Part shown: positions 22,120 through 33,229 of the stretch, one piece after another | Layout of the letters: every line of letters begins with the position of its first letter | How positions within the stretch are numbered: the first letter of the stretch is position 1 | DNA from: Diphasiastrum complanatum | Lineage: Eukaryota; Streptophyta; Lycopodiopsida; Lycopodiales; Lycopodiaceae | Direction: 5' to 3' | Length of the DNA: 64,000 nt | Assembly: GCA_029204225.1 (NCBI GenBank) | Contig: CM055100.1 | Coordinates: forward strand, 46,425,763 to 46,489,762 | Notes under the pieces: model-generated | Databases searched by the model: none | The model's input: the letters and a program-made list of their open reading frames with translations, nothing else | What the model was told of the DNA's origin: nothing | Made by a program: the position numbers and the translations under genes

Positions 22120-22122
<3 letters not shown>
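20782..22122. other. Gene-free region with an imperfect tandem duplication
   Basis: Segments of about 170 bp at about 20908-21075 and 21086-21256 repeat each other (ATTGAGCA(G/A)TATGTAAG, CTAATACCATGTC, AAGGATCGATTCACAAAGT). CTAATACCATGTC read on the minus strand resembles a mutated copia primer site next to an LTR end, so this may be a decayed LTR junction. No coding region is supportable. Confidence 0.5.

Positions 22123-22213
<91 letters not shown>
22123..22213. repeat. (GA)n microsatellite, 91 bp
   Basis: Uninterrupted GA dinucleotides. Short open frames on both strands after it (22224-22553) show no recognisable protein. Confidence 0.97.
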
Positions 22214-22215
<2 letters not shown>

Positions 22216-22559
22216 TAGCTCATGTGCTCAATGCGCATGCTTATGGAAAAAACCCACAACTAGTTAAACAAAAAACAATGGAAAGGAAAGCAAATAGCAA
22301 ACACAAGAAGAGGCATAAGCAAGATGGATTAGCACATGAGGATGCTTTGGCGCTAAAAAATAGTAGAGTCTCTTCCTCTCTATTAGCATGTAGAATGGAG
22401 TACAATAGGTGTCTTTTTATCTTTGGGGTGGCCCTTGCCCCTTGCTTCCTATTGGCTACTTGCAAGAAGGTGGGATTGAAATCCACACCCTTAAAAAAAA
22501 CACAAACTAATCTATGGTGCACAAGGAAGCACACCCCACCTACCACCATTTGACTTTTG

Positions 22560-22773
22560 ACTAATTACAAAACTTAGGAACTTAAGTTTAACATAAAGTT
22601 TGGCCTTCTAATATTATTTTAATTACTTGGCCCAAAGTCAAGTTTATTCAAAATTAATCTATTTACAAGTGCTCATTGGGCCATGGGCTTATACACGCCA
22701 GGAAGCCACGATCCTTGCAACTATTTCTACTCTTTCCGACAAATTTATTATTTATATGGGAATACCCCCAACA
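22560..22773 (-). repeat. Possible LTR start (minus strand)
   Basis: Read on the minus strand, sequence beginning at 22773 is TGTTGGGGGTATTCCC, a typical LTR 5' edge, immediately downstream of the decayed protein region at 22800-26277. No partner LTR is present in the window and no clean purine tract precedes it, so this is tentative. Confidence 0.3.
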
Positions 22774-22849
22774 GGGCCTTTGACTTGAAGTAGTGTCAGT
22801 CCCTCATCACTATGGTGTTTAGTAGTGTCCTGTTTGGCTCATCGTTGTT

Positions 22850-23500
22850 GGATCAGGTACCCAGTAACTTCCTCCATGAAGTCCAGTCTTTTTGTACTTT
22901 TCTTGTCCTTAGGAGGGTAGGACTTGTGGATGCCGGTTAGCTAAAATTGGTCAATCCAGGTTTGGAATCTAATGGGCCATGGATTGCCTAGTAATGCCGC
23001 TCTATAATATACTTGATCTTCAACTTTTTCCGAATCCAAGACTAAATTAGGATCAAAAAATATGGGAGACAACCAATCATCCCATTTTGTGTGATTTCGA
23101 TCAAAAATTCTAAGACTCGGGCATATGTTGCGGCCGCACGGACTGTGAGATCGAGGCAGTTAAGATATTGTTTGGAGGATTGAACAAGAGCCCTCTTGGC
23201 ATCTACGTCTCCACCTGTGCTCTGATGAAATTCTCGGCCAATTGATCGTGTTGATGGTGATCTGGTCCATAGGGGTACCACACTCTGCGCATTTAGATAG
23301 TCGTGGGTAGGGGAGGAAGTGCGGGTTCACCCGTAGTTGTCATGGACTCGTGACACAGGCCTTGATGGCCACAGGGTTTCTTTCAAACAATTGTTAGTGC
23401 CACTCCGGTTGGGGTTGTAACTCTGGAAGGCACTTCAGCTCATTGCCCTTGATCGTCTGGGCTGAAAATGAAATCTGTCAACTGTCGCCCGTGAAGATTC
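22850..23500 (-). pseudogene. C-terminal domain of an unrecognised protein (distant copy)
   Basis: Minus-strand frames, with one shift near 23070, read YLNCLDLTVRAAATYARVLEFL, then WDDWLSPIFFDPNLVLDSEK and VYYRAALLGN. This aligns with the 48419-48796 frame (YCRSMAFLMQQE, WDRGLEPIKINQN, LYYRAAFMS), keeping W-D-x-x-L-x-P-I and YYRAA. It is the third and most diverged member of the family described at 47279. No function is known to me. Confidence 0.5.
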
Positions 23501-23513
23501 GTAGGGATGTCTT

Positions 23514-24555
23514 GAGATGTTGAAGCTTGGCACACCTCTTGGCTTTGGCTCTGATAGGTTTTCTGATTGGTGTCCGGGCCCTGGTCTTGTACACTAGCCT
23601 ATGTTGCACCTGACTCTTGATCTTGACATGTTTACCTTTGTCTTGGCTGTAACTAGCCAATGCAGCTTCCATTGCAGGTGGCGCTGGAATTACCACCAGG
23701 GTTGATTTTGTTGTTCCATAAGTCATTGGCATGCCTTTAGGGCGCTCTTTGCATGTGCCAGTTCTTGGATGGCGCTCCGTCGGTACTTGTCGAATTTGGC
23801 CTGGTAGCTATCAAATGTTTGTTGGCAGTAGACATTCACCTGCTGCGTTAATAAATCCATCTCAACTTGACTGAGAGGACGGTTGGCTGGGGTTGGTTGA
23901 GCTAGCCATGTAGCCTTTTCATCTTGTAGGGCCTTCACCTCCGCTCCCAAGAGGTGTTGCATTGCTTGTTGCTGGATCTCTTGGACTTTTGCTTGGGTGT
24001 CTGTTGCAGATTTGGAGAGGCCTTTGATGTACCTCTAAAGATTGTCTTCAATTTTTTCAGCTTCAGGACATCTTTCTTCTCTGCCAATTCATATTGTTGA
24101 TCTATTTGTAGGTCCTGCTAGAGCTGGGTGATCTTTTCTCACAGCTTCGTGTTGCTGGTAACTAACTCCAATACACGGCTGTCCAATATAGTTTTGGCCG
24201 CTACCGCATTATGGACGAAAGTTTTCAAGATTTGGTAGGCCAATGTGAGGTTTGTGGGCCGGCCGGTAGGGTGCTACTTGTTGGGGCTTGGTGAGATGTC
24301 GCCCAGATGACCTACATAGTGTCATCGTCATCCTCTATGAGTTGTTCTGGTCCTACATGTCGTCTGGTGTGATGGGGTCAGCACGGTTAGGCGATGGCAC
24401 GTATTTTGTCTGTACAAATGCGTCATCGGGCAATGGTTTGTCACCCTCAGCGAATTGATGAAATCAAGCTGGAGGGGGTGTGAGAGGTGTGGCGAAAATG
24501 TGGAGAGGCTGTACAATGCGTTTTTCAAAAGATGGAATGAGAGGAACGGTGGAGA
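23514..24555. repeat. Direct duplication, copy 1
   Basis: Collinear with 25041-26083 at an offset of about 1,529 bp. Both copies share CTTGAGATGTTGAAGCTTGG at one end and GAGGAACGGTGGAGA at the other; differences are scattered substitutions. The 485 bp between them (24556-25040) is unique within the window. Confidence 0.88.
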
Positions 24556-25040
24556 GTTGAAGAGTGGTATTGAGGATGGATGGGGATGTCGGAGGGGTGA
24601 GATTAATCTGATCGAGCCAAAGGAGGGTGTTGGGGGATAACTGCAAATCGAGAGGGTATGTTGAGAAGTGGGGTGGAAGTGGATGCAGGGGGTATGGAAG
24701 ATGCGATGGTGATGGAAGGTGTGGAGGAAGTGAGCATGACTACGGAAGGTGGAGGAATGGGGGCGATAGAAACAAAGGTGGTGGGAATAGTGGATGGTTG
24801 AATGGAAGTGGAAGCAATGGATGTGAAAGTTGTGGATGCAGGACGTGGGGGTGCGATGCATTGTGTGGCAGGAGGGTTAGTGGAAGTTGAGGCAGCGCCA
24901 CACATACGCTTGCTGACCTGTGAGTTAGTAGCAGTAGAATGGGAATATTTGTAGGGATGTTTGACTAAAAAGTCGTTGATTTGATCCTCTACGGACTTTG
25001 GTCTGCGAAAGGCGCAGTTGGTAGAGATGGATCGAGAGCC

Positions 25041-26083
25041 TTGAGATGTTGAAGCTTGGCACTCCTCTTGGATTTGGCTCTGATAGGTTTTCTAACTAGC
25101 GTCCGGGCCCTGGTCTTGTACACTGACCTATGTTGCACCTGACGCTTGATCTTGACATGTTTACCTTTGTCTTGGTTGGAACTAGCCAATGCAGCTTCCA
25201 TTGTGGGTGGCGCTGGAATTACCACCAGAGCTGATTTTGTTGTTCCATTAGTCGTTGGCATGCCTTTAGGGCGCTCTTTGCATGTGCCAGTTCTAGGATG
25301 GTGCTCTGTCGGTACTTGTTGAATTTGGCCTGGTAGCTATCGAATGTTTTTTGGTGGTAGACATTCACCTGCTGCATTAATAAATCCATCTCAGCTTGAC
25401 TGAGAGGATGGTTGGCTGGGGTTGGTTGAGCTAGCCATGCAACCTTTTCATCTTGTAGGGCCTTCACCTCCGCTCTCAAGAGTTGTTGCATTGCTTGTTG
25501 CTGGATCTCTTGGACTTTTGCTTGGGTGTTTGTTGCAGATTTGGAGAGGTCTTTGATGTACCTCTAAAGATTGTCTTCATGTTTTTTCAGCTTTAGCACA
25601 TCTTTCTTTTCTGCCAGTTCATACTGTTGAGCTATTTGTAGGTCTTGCTAGAGTTGGGTGATCTCTGCTCGTAGCTTCATGTTGCTGGTAACTAATTCCA
25701 ATACACGGCCGTCCAATGTAGTTTTGGCCGCTACCGCATTATGGACAAAAGTTTTCAAAATTTGGTAGGCCAATGTGAGGTCCGTGGGCCGGCCAGTAGG
25801 GTGCTACTTGCTGGGGCTTGGTGAAATGTCGCCTGGATGACCTACATAGTGTCACCGTCATCCTCTACGAGTTGTCCTGGTTCTACATGTCGTTTGGTGT
25901 GATGGGGTCAGCACGGTCAGGCGATGGCACGTATTTTGTTTGTACAAATGCGTCATCGGACAATGGTTTGTCACCCTCGGCAAATTGATGAGATGAAGCT
26001 GGAGGGGGTGTGAGAGGTGTGGCGAAAATGTGGAGAGGCTATACAATGCGTTGTTCAAAAGATGGAATGAGAGGAACGGTGGA
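25041..26083. repeat. Direct duplication, copy 2
   Basis: Partner of 23514-24555. This copy retains the upstream N-terminal coding part (to 26277), so copy 1 is probably the derived one. Confidence 0.88.
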
Positions 26084-26267
26084 GAACTTAGCATTGGGTA
26101 AATGCCCATTGCTTGGAGAAGGGGGCCGGTTGCTTGGACCCATGGTGCGACTAGAGAGTCAGAAGGCAGAGCCCAGATTTGGGTAGCGGTAGGAATCTCA
26201 CGCTGAATGACTTGCTTGATATCGGATTCATCAGAAGGGCTGGATGGTTGATTGTTTGGATTAATAG

Positions 26268-26329
26268 AGAATGCCATGCTGAGAGGGATTGGGTAGGGAA
26301 TGCCATGCTGAGAGGGATTGGGTAGGAGT
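26268..26329. repeat. About 31-bp tandem duplication
   Basis: GAATGCCATGCTGAGAGGGA followed by TTGGGTAGG occurs twice in a row, at the 5' edge of the decayed minus-strand reading frame. Confidence 0.8.
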
Positions 26330-27800
26330 ATGGTAAGGATTAGGTAGGGTGTAGTAGTGACTGGAAAAAGATCTAAAAAAAAAGAGGAAAGACATTATAC
26401 ACAATGGAAAAGACCTCAAAAACTGAAAAGTGTGGATTTCATGTGAAAGGAAATAGAAATGGTGGCAACGAGTGTATGACAGGTGGTTATGAAGGATAAT
26501 GGAAGTGTGTGAAATTGCATCGCAAACAGAGACAGATGATTTTTCGTTAGAAAAATCGTCAGAGCTTCGCTAGGAAAGTGAGAAATGACTACAATTCTCT
26601 CCTTATATAGAGGAGAATTAGAGTGCGTATTAGAAATAGTGCACTTTCCACTGCTCAATTCCAAACCAAATTTTGCTAGGACCTTCTTCATATAATTCTA
26701 AGACCCCAAAGAAGTCTGCAAGAGTTCCTGAGCTGATTTGTCAGCCCCTACAAAGGTTCTGCAAGGGTTCAACAGACTCTACGAGGGTTGAACTCTCGCA
26801 GGAAGGGAACTCTCGCACAACTTGCTCTATATACCTGATTTTCAAGAACTGACAATGTAGGCAGGTCAATCTCACTGCCCTGATTCCATTTTTGCTGCTT
26901 GTGAAGGTTGGTTTGAAGATCTTGATGACCGAAGGTTCCTTAGATTATGTCTCTCTACTCTCGTAGGGGCTCAAATTTGACTAATTTTTCACAAGTAACT
27001 CTGGCAGAGATTTTTGTAGGTCCATCTGGATCAGATCTGACTATGGAAACTTCTATGAGAGTTTTCATGAAGGTTTGGTAGCTGATCCACTAGTTTAAGT
27101 GATTTTCACCTCTATTTTTGGTAAAAAAAATTTTAAGATCTGCAAATCAGATCTACATGAACTCACTGAAAAGCCAACTTACATAACCAGCCTAACCATT
27201 CAGACTTAGAAAATTAGGAATCCTAACCAACATGAAAGCCAACTCAGAATCCATTCTCAAATGGTAACCAAAGGCAAAGACAAGTCACTCATGAAAACCC
27301 AAGGCATAGTGGTCGCTAAACTGACCAAATGGCATAGCGGCAGGCCTCACGTCAGTGACATGGACCCTTAGGCGCCAACGACACAAAAAAGTTATAGTAA
27401 GGGTCCTTCCACTTGGACCAGTCCGAGAGGTGAAACTGAAATGATAATCATCCCCAATAATCAACTTTATTAAATTTGGAAGAGGTTACATTCATACATA
27501 CACTAATTGGTCTTGAGGCCACCAACATGTGCTGGACATTATGTCTAGCTTGCGCTTTCCTAGAAAACCAAATAGACTTAAACCTCTCAAAGTTTAAAAG
27601 TTTAAAAGGAAAAAAAAAAATTCATTGCCAAAACAACAAACAAGTTTACCTTCACAAACTAATTTTTTTCCCAGCAACCAAACTCAACATTTTTCAAGAA
27701 TAAACTTGACATAGAGGTTACTGGTAAACCACATTCCATATAGGAATCAATAAACCACAAGAGCTTGATAGGGAACATGTGCACCTAACAAGGGAATCAG
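26330..27800. other. Gene-free intergenic DNA
   Basis: No coding, RNA or repeat structure that I can support. CTCTCGCAGG/ACTCTCGCAC-like words at 26780-26820 are the only local reiteration. Confidence 0.5.
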
Positions 27801-27802
27801 CT

Positions 27803-28320
27803 GCTTTGATACCAACTATTACAATTCCCATAGATCTCTGATAGCTTTGGAGGTTGACACACTCCCCATACAAGTGACGACGCACCGTAACCACCCATCC
27901 ATAGGGTCAACACTGACCCACCTCCCATGCATTGGACTTACCGACACAATCATGTCCGGTCAAGCTTATGGTGATAACGGGCGTCCCATACCACCAGTCA
28001 TCACCCTCAGCTCTCCCTAGCATACATCTCCTAGCCTGGAGATACAAATTGGCTACTGCATGTGTTCTCCATCCACCAACTCTCGGAGAGACTGCATTAA
28101 TGGCAAAAGAAATACCCCACCTCTACATAGGCATAGTACAAGTGGGTCCCACTAGTGACACATGACCACCTAAGATGGTGATGTGTGGCACCCAAACATG
28201 TCGATAACGCCAGACCTGCATCTTGGCCCTTGCCAGGCTATCACTTAAGGGCGTACCATTATGGTACATAACACCTAGTCTCAAAGGTTGCTGAAAAATA
28301 TATATCTTGGACAATACAAT
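27803..28320 (-). other. Possible relic of an LTR with primer site
   Basis: On the minus strand TGGTATCAAAGC (27803-27814) is one base from the initiator tRNA-Met primer sequence, and it follows TGTAATAGT. If this is a primer site, the LTR would lie at higher coordinates, around 27817-28300. I find no second LTR, so the call is weak. Confidence 0.3.
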
Positions 28321-28667
28321 CAGCTACGATACCCTGGCCCAAGTGCAAAGCTTTGAGTTTGATTAAGAATATTATTTTCAAGACATGTTGCAACTCAAAA
28401 AAGGGTTTCTATTTGTCATTTTAAATAAAATGTGCCAAGAGTTTTAAAACCGTATAAAAAAATGATCATGACAAATTTTAGGGTCCAATTGAGTTCCAAC
28501 ATGAAGTTTGTCTTATATGTTCAACTTTTTAACTTGAAGATTAGAGTGTTAAATTGGATTTTATATCACAATAACCAAGTCAATTTGCCTTTATTTGAAA
28601 GACAACAAAGCCCTTGAAGTGTAGTTTTGAAAATTTCAATAAGTGGTATGCAATGTCACCAAGTGGG

Positions 28668-28850
28668 GTCTAGAGTTGTACTCCACAAGGACATATAAGA
28701 AAAATATATCTAGATTGAGTGAAAGTTAGGTCTAGAATTCTAATTTACTAGGAAATACAAGAAAGAGATGCCTAGATCAAGTCAAAGTTAAGTCTCAAAA
28801 AATATAACCACTAAGAGATACAAGAAGGACATGCCTTGATTTACTCAGCA
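28668..28850. repeat. Three imperfect ~62-bp tandem units
   Basis: Each unit follows the scheme (G)GTCTAGA..., an (A)TACAAGAA(A/G)GA-like middle, and CTAGAT(T/C)(G/A)AGT(G/C)AAAGTTA. The units start at about 28668, 28731 and 28792; the third has decayed most. Confidence 0.65.
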
Positions 28851-28859
28851 CATTGTTTT

Positions 28860-28895
28860 GGGGGGGGGGGGGGGGGGGGGTTGGGGGTGGGGGTC
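28860..28895 (+). repeat. G21 homopolymer followed by TTGGGGGTGGGGG
   Basis: A 21-base guanine run and two further G blocks, with clear G-quadruplex potential. It is about 0.3 kb upstream of the second receptor kinase. Homopolymer length may be inaccurate in any assembly. Confidence 0.9.
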
Positions 28896-29208
28896 CATCA
28901 TCCAACCTTGCAAAATGCTCCTTGATGATGTGGAGATTATGATGTCATAGGAAGTGAGTTGTAAATCTAGTCAAGGTCTATGGAAGTCAATGTATCAAAA
29001 ATCTAAGGCCCATGCTAGGAGATTATTTTGCATCATGCATGTCAATTGTACAAGTAGGGCCCTATTCTCACCTAGTGTAAAATGATGCATCTAACATATG
29101 GGTTATAGAACTCATGCCAAAGACGTCTTTGGATCAAACTTGGAAGTTCCTGCACCACCCATATATGAACAGAAACAGAAGAAGAGAAGCAGCAGAAGCA
29201 ATGAGAAG

Positions 29209-32200
29209 ATGAAGAAATGGAGGCAACAGCAGCATCAGCTTCTCTCTGCTGCCCTTTCAGTAATCTGCTTCTGCTCCTTTGCATTCACGTTAATCAATGC
29301 ATCATCATCACAATCCCCAGCAGCAGCCCAATTGCAAGAAGTTTCACTTCTGCTGGAATTCAAGCAAACTCTGATAGACCCTGATGGCAACCTCCATAGC
29401 TGGGCAGCATCAGACACCTCCCCTTGCAACTGGAAGGGCATTGTCTGCACCAACAAAACTGTCACTGCTCTTGATCTTTCCTATTTCAATCTCAATGGGA
29501 CTGTGTCGGCAGTCATCTGCAAGCTCAGCAATCTGCAAAGCCTCAACCTTACCTTCAATAACTTTTATCAGGATTTTCCATATGGGCTTTTGGGTTGCAC
29601 CAGGCTGACTGTTCTCGATCTCAGCCAGAACTACTTTTCAGGGCCTTTGCCACACAACATATCTGTGCTGGCTCCATCTCTCACCCACTTGGATCTGTCT
29701 GCCAATTTTGAAGGACCAATCCCAGATGATTTCTGGGAGCTTACAAATTTGAGAACCCTGAATTTGATGGGCAGCAACCTATCTGGAACTTTGTCTGCTC
29801 AGATAGGGAGACTATCCAATTTGACCTCGCTGAGTCTTGGGTGGAATCCATTCTCTCCTGCTGCAATACCTGCAGAGATAGGCAATTTGACTCAGTTGCA
29901 ATATCTGTCAATGCCGGGCTGCCAACTTGTCAAACAACATTCCACCTTCCATTGGAGCTTTGAAGCAGCTTCATCATCTTGACCTCGCTGAAAACAATCT
30001 CACCGGTAACATACCCTCAGAGATCATGCAGCTCTCGAAACTACAGAGGATCTTCCTCCATCAAAATCATCTCTCTGGTCCTTTACCTCCTGCCTTTGTG
30101 AACCTCACCCTTCTCACGGATTTTTATGTTGCGTGGAATAATCTCAGTGGAACCATCCCTAAAGAAATCAGCCAGTTACAGCATCTAAGGGTTTTCGAAC
30201 TGTACTCTAATCGATTCACAGGAGAACTTCCGGATGGGCTTGCGGATCTGCCCAACCTGCAGTTTCTGAATCTGTACAGTAATTCCTTCAGTGGAAGCAT
30301 CCCCCAGCTGCTTGGCAAAAACTCCCCGCTCATGCAGTTTAGTGCAAATAAGAACTTTCTAACCGGGCCAGTGCCTGCCCATATCTGCGATGGAGGGAAG
30401 CTGCAGAACCTCACCTTGATGAAGAATATGCTTTCCGGTGAGATTCCATACGCATACGGGAATTGCCCCAGTTTGTTCCGATTGCAATTGCACGGGAATC
30501 GCCTTCAGGGGGCTGTGCCTGCTGGCCTGTGGAAATCTCCCTCGCTGCATGTTTTGGACTTGGGGGACAATGATCTCAATGGAAGTATTTCTTCTGCAAT
30601 CGGAGGCGCTTCTCAGCTGAGCTTTCTCGTCCTTGACAACAACCGCTTCAGCGGAGATCTGCCTCCAGAAATCGGCCAGCTTCGACAGCTGAACCTGTTC
30701 TCAGCAACCTCTAACCGTCTCACTGGCCCCATCCCCTTTGGCACCTGCTCCTCTCTCACATCGCTATCGCTTGCATTGAACTCCATATCTGGGGAGTTCC
30801 CACCTGAAATCATCAACTGCAAAAAGATCAATTACCTTGATCTTGCACACAACAATCTTTCGGGCACGATCCCAAAGAGCCTGGCTCTATTGCCACAGCT
30901 GAAGTATCTCAACCTTTCTGCTAATCAGCTGAGCGGAGAAATTCCTTCTCAGGTTGGAGCTATGGAATTCTTGAGCTTCGATGTCTCATACAATGATCTC
31001 AATGGCTCTGTGCCTTCAAAATTGCTCAGCACACTTTCTGTGACAGATTTCGAGGGCAATCCTAACCTCTGCGGAGAGGGCCTTCCAAGATCCTGTGCCA
31101 CATCCAATTCCACAGCTTGGAAGGAAGAACATGGAAGTCATCTGGTGTGGATCGTGGTGGGAGTGATAGCTCTAAGCACATTGCTGATAATCGCTCTTAT
31201 CGTCGTTCACCGCAGCTACCGTGTTCAGCTAGAACAGAGGCCTTTGTGGGAGATCAAATCGTTCCAGCTGAAGCTCGGCTTCAGCGAGGAGTCGGTCGCG
31301 AACAACCTCAAGGAGGAAAACATCATCGGCCGAGGAGGATCTGGCAAAGTATACAAAGTAAACCTTAATCTGGATGGGGAGGGCGCAGTGGCAGTGAAGA
31401 AGCTATGCAGCTCCCAGCTGAAGCGAGGATCGCAAGCTAAGCATGAGATGGAGGTGGAAATAGAAACCCTCAGCCGCATCCGCCATCGCAACATAGTGAG
31501 GTTGCTGTGCTGCTGCAGCAACAACGAAGCACACCTGCTAGTGTTCGAGTATATGCCCTATGGAAGCTTAGGTGATCTCTTGCATGGGCAGAATGCGATC
31601 CCCGTCGGGTGGCAGGCCCGCTACAAGATCGCTCTAGGAGCAGCCGAGGGCCTGTCATATCTGCACCACGATTGCCACCCTGCCATCCTCCATCGCGACA
31701 TCAAATCCAACAATATCCTTTTGAACTCCGATTTTGAGGCGAAGCTGGCAGATTTTGGGCTAGCAAAGCTTGTTCAGGGTGGGCGAGCGAACTCCATGAC
31801 AACCGTGGCTGGATCCTACGGCTACATAGCTCCAGGTAGCCACAATTCACGTCCTTAGATGAAGCATCCTTTCAATAATTATATGCCTTCAACTTGACCT
31901 TGAAAACTGATTTCTGGCTTGCACATATGCAGAATATGCCTACACTTTAAAAGTGGATGAGAAAGTGGATGTTTACAGCTTCGGTGTGGTGCTTTTGGAG
32001 CTGGTAACTGGGAAGCGGCCGATTGAAGCAGAATTCGGTGATGAAGCTGATCTGGTGAGTTGGGTTCGTAGCAAGATCCACATGAAAGGAGATGCGATCG
32101 ACCTACTTGATCCTCGCATTCGAGACTCGGAACGTGCAGAAACGAGCATGAAACTGTGTCTGCAGCTGGCAATGCGATGCACGAGTGAGTTTGCGCAGCT

Positions 32201-32369
32201 ACGCCCCTCCATGCGAGATGTAGTTGAGATTCTGCTTCAGCTGAATCCCAGCATATACAGCTTGACAAGCAGCTGGAATCATGCACGCACTAGTGCCTTC
32301 ATGCTCAGCAAGGATGTCACACTGCAACAACACGGCCAGCTTCTTGGTAGTATCGATTCTTTGCTCTGA
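29209..32369 (+). pseudogene. LRR receptor-like kinase 2, paralogue of 5744-8917, single-base frameshift
   Basis: Same architecture and exon layout as the first copy: exon 1 29209-31835, intron 31836-31932 (gtagc...gcag), exon 2 31933-32369. Signal peptide, LRR cap, about 20 LRRs, membrane helix, then kinase with GRGGSGKV, AVKK, HRDIKSNN, DFGLAK and the split APE codon. Relative to copy 1 one extra A lies in GTCAAACAACATT at about 29931-29937, after residue 242. The frame then ends at 29982, while the remaining ectodomain and kinase stay open from 29927 to the intron. No other break is visible, so loss is recent or the base is a sequencing error. If real, the product would be a short secreted LRR fragment. 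The ATG at 29209 matches the first copy; an in-frame ATG at 29098 is less likely. Confidence 0.88.
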
Positions 32370-33229
32370 TCTTAAATTTTCTAGATCCAGTTGCAGCAGA
32401 AGAATACCTGACTTCTATTGGCAATCAAATCATTGAGTGGACTTTGAGGCTTTTTGCATATCTGGTTGCCATTAGTCTAAATCAGATCTCAGTTGCCCAG
32501 ACCAACACAGCTATCATGACATGAATAAAATCAAGTCAGAACTCACAAGGTCTACAATAGTCAACTCAGCCACTAATCAGAGAAGATCAGACAATCAGCT
32601 CTTTTGAAGTGCAGGAGGGAGGTTCTGAATTCGACAAATAAGTTATTATATCAACATCTGTGAAGTCTGAATTGGTATCTTTGATAGAGGATGATTCCTA
32701 AGCCCAGTAATTTATTTTACTTGAGGATGCTTGAGGGAGGAATTTGTCGTCAAATCTCTGTCCCAGGACTAAACTGTCACAATTTTGTACAGATTTTTTC
32801 TGCTGGAGATATTGGAAATCTTACAATGTAACAACCTTAGAAATTTAGAATACTCCAGTAAATACATTTATGGGCACAAAGCCCTGCATATACACTTTCA
32901 GCTGATGAGCTATACAGGCATTTTGCCCTTAAGACTATTGCTTTTTATACTTGTGTAATCCAAAAAGGAGGACAAATACTGGGAATCAAGCCCCAATATA
33001 TAAACTAGACTTTAGAAAGTTTTCATTGGTGCTTTTGAGATTTCATGTGAGAGATTCTATTGTGACAAGTGATACAGCTAGCTTTTGAAGATGAGGCGAA
33101 AGGAATAAGAATTCCATCACATATGCTAATGTCAATTCCATCGTATCCTCATGCATCCAAAAGAAAGGGATGCATGTGAAACATGAAAGAGCTTAAAATT
33201 TTTACTTGTTTATAGTTGCAAGCCATGTT
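32370..33229. other. 3' flank of receptor kinase 2 and gene-free DNA
   Basis: The first about 80 bp share words with the 3' flank of copy 1. No further gene or repeat is supportable to 33230. Confidence 0.5.

Larger units (their letters stand above)
23478..26277 (-). pseudogene. Decayed coding region of unknown function with internal duplication
   Basis: The minus-strand start at 26277 gives an N-terminus with DIKQVIQREIPTATQIWALP (26277-26080). Further down are a Q/A/K-rich, coiled-coil-like segment (LLRAEVKALQDEKVAWLAQP, 25491-25219) and a basic segment (KGKHVKIKRQVQHRS, RKPIRAKSKRSAKLQHL, 25261-24989). The latter two recur at 23962-23723 and 23732-23478 because 1.04 kb is duplicated. Several frameshifts and stops interrupt the frames. 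Its C-terminal part is the domain at 22850-23500. It may be an extra frame of an LTR element; I cannot name it. Confidence 0.45.

Noticed and set aside
24328-24905. His/Pro/Thr-rich frames on both strands
   Set aside because: Low-complexity reading of the G-rich spacer between the direct duplications; not shared as a frame by both copies.
29098-29208. N-terminal extension of receptor kinase 2 from an upstream ATG
   Set aside because: Not conserved in the paralogue, and it would bury the signal peptide; the ATG at 29209 matches copy 1.
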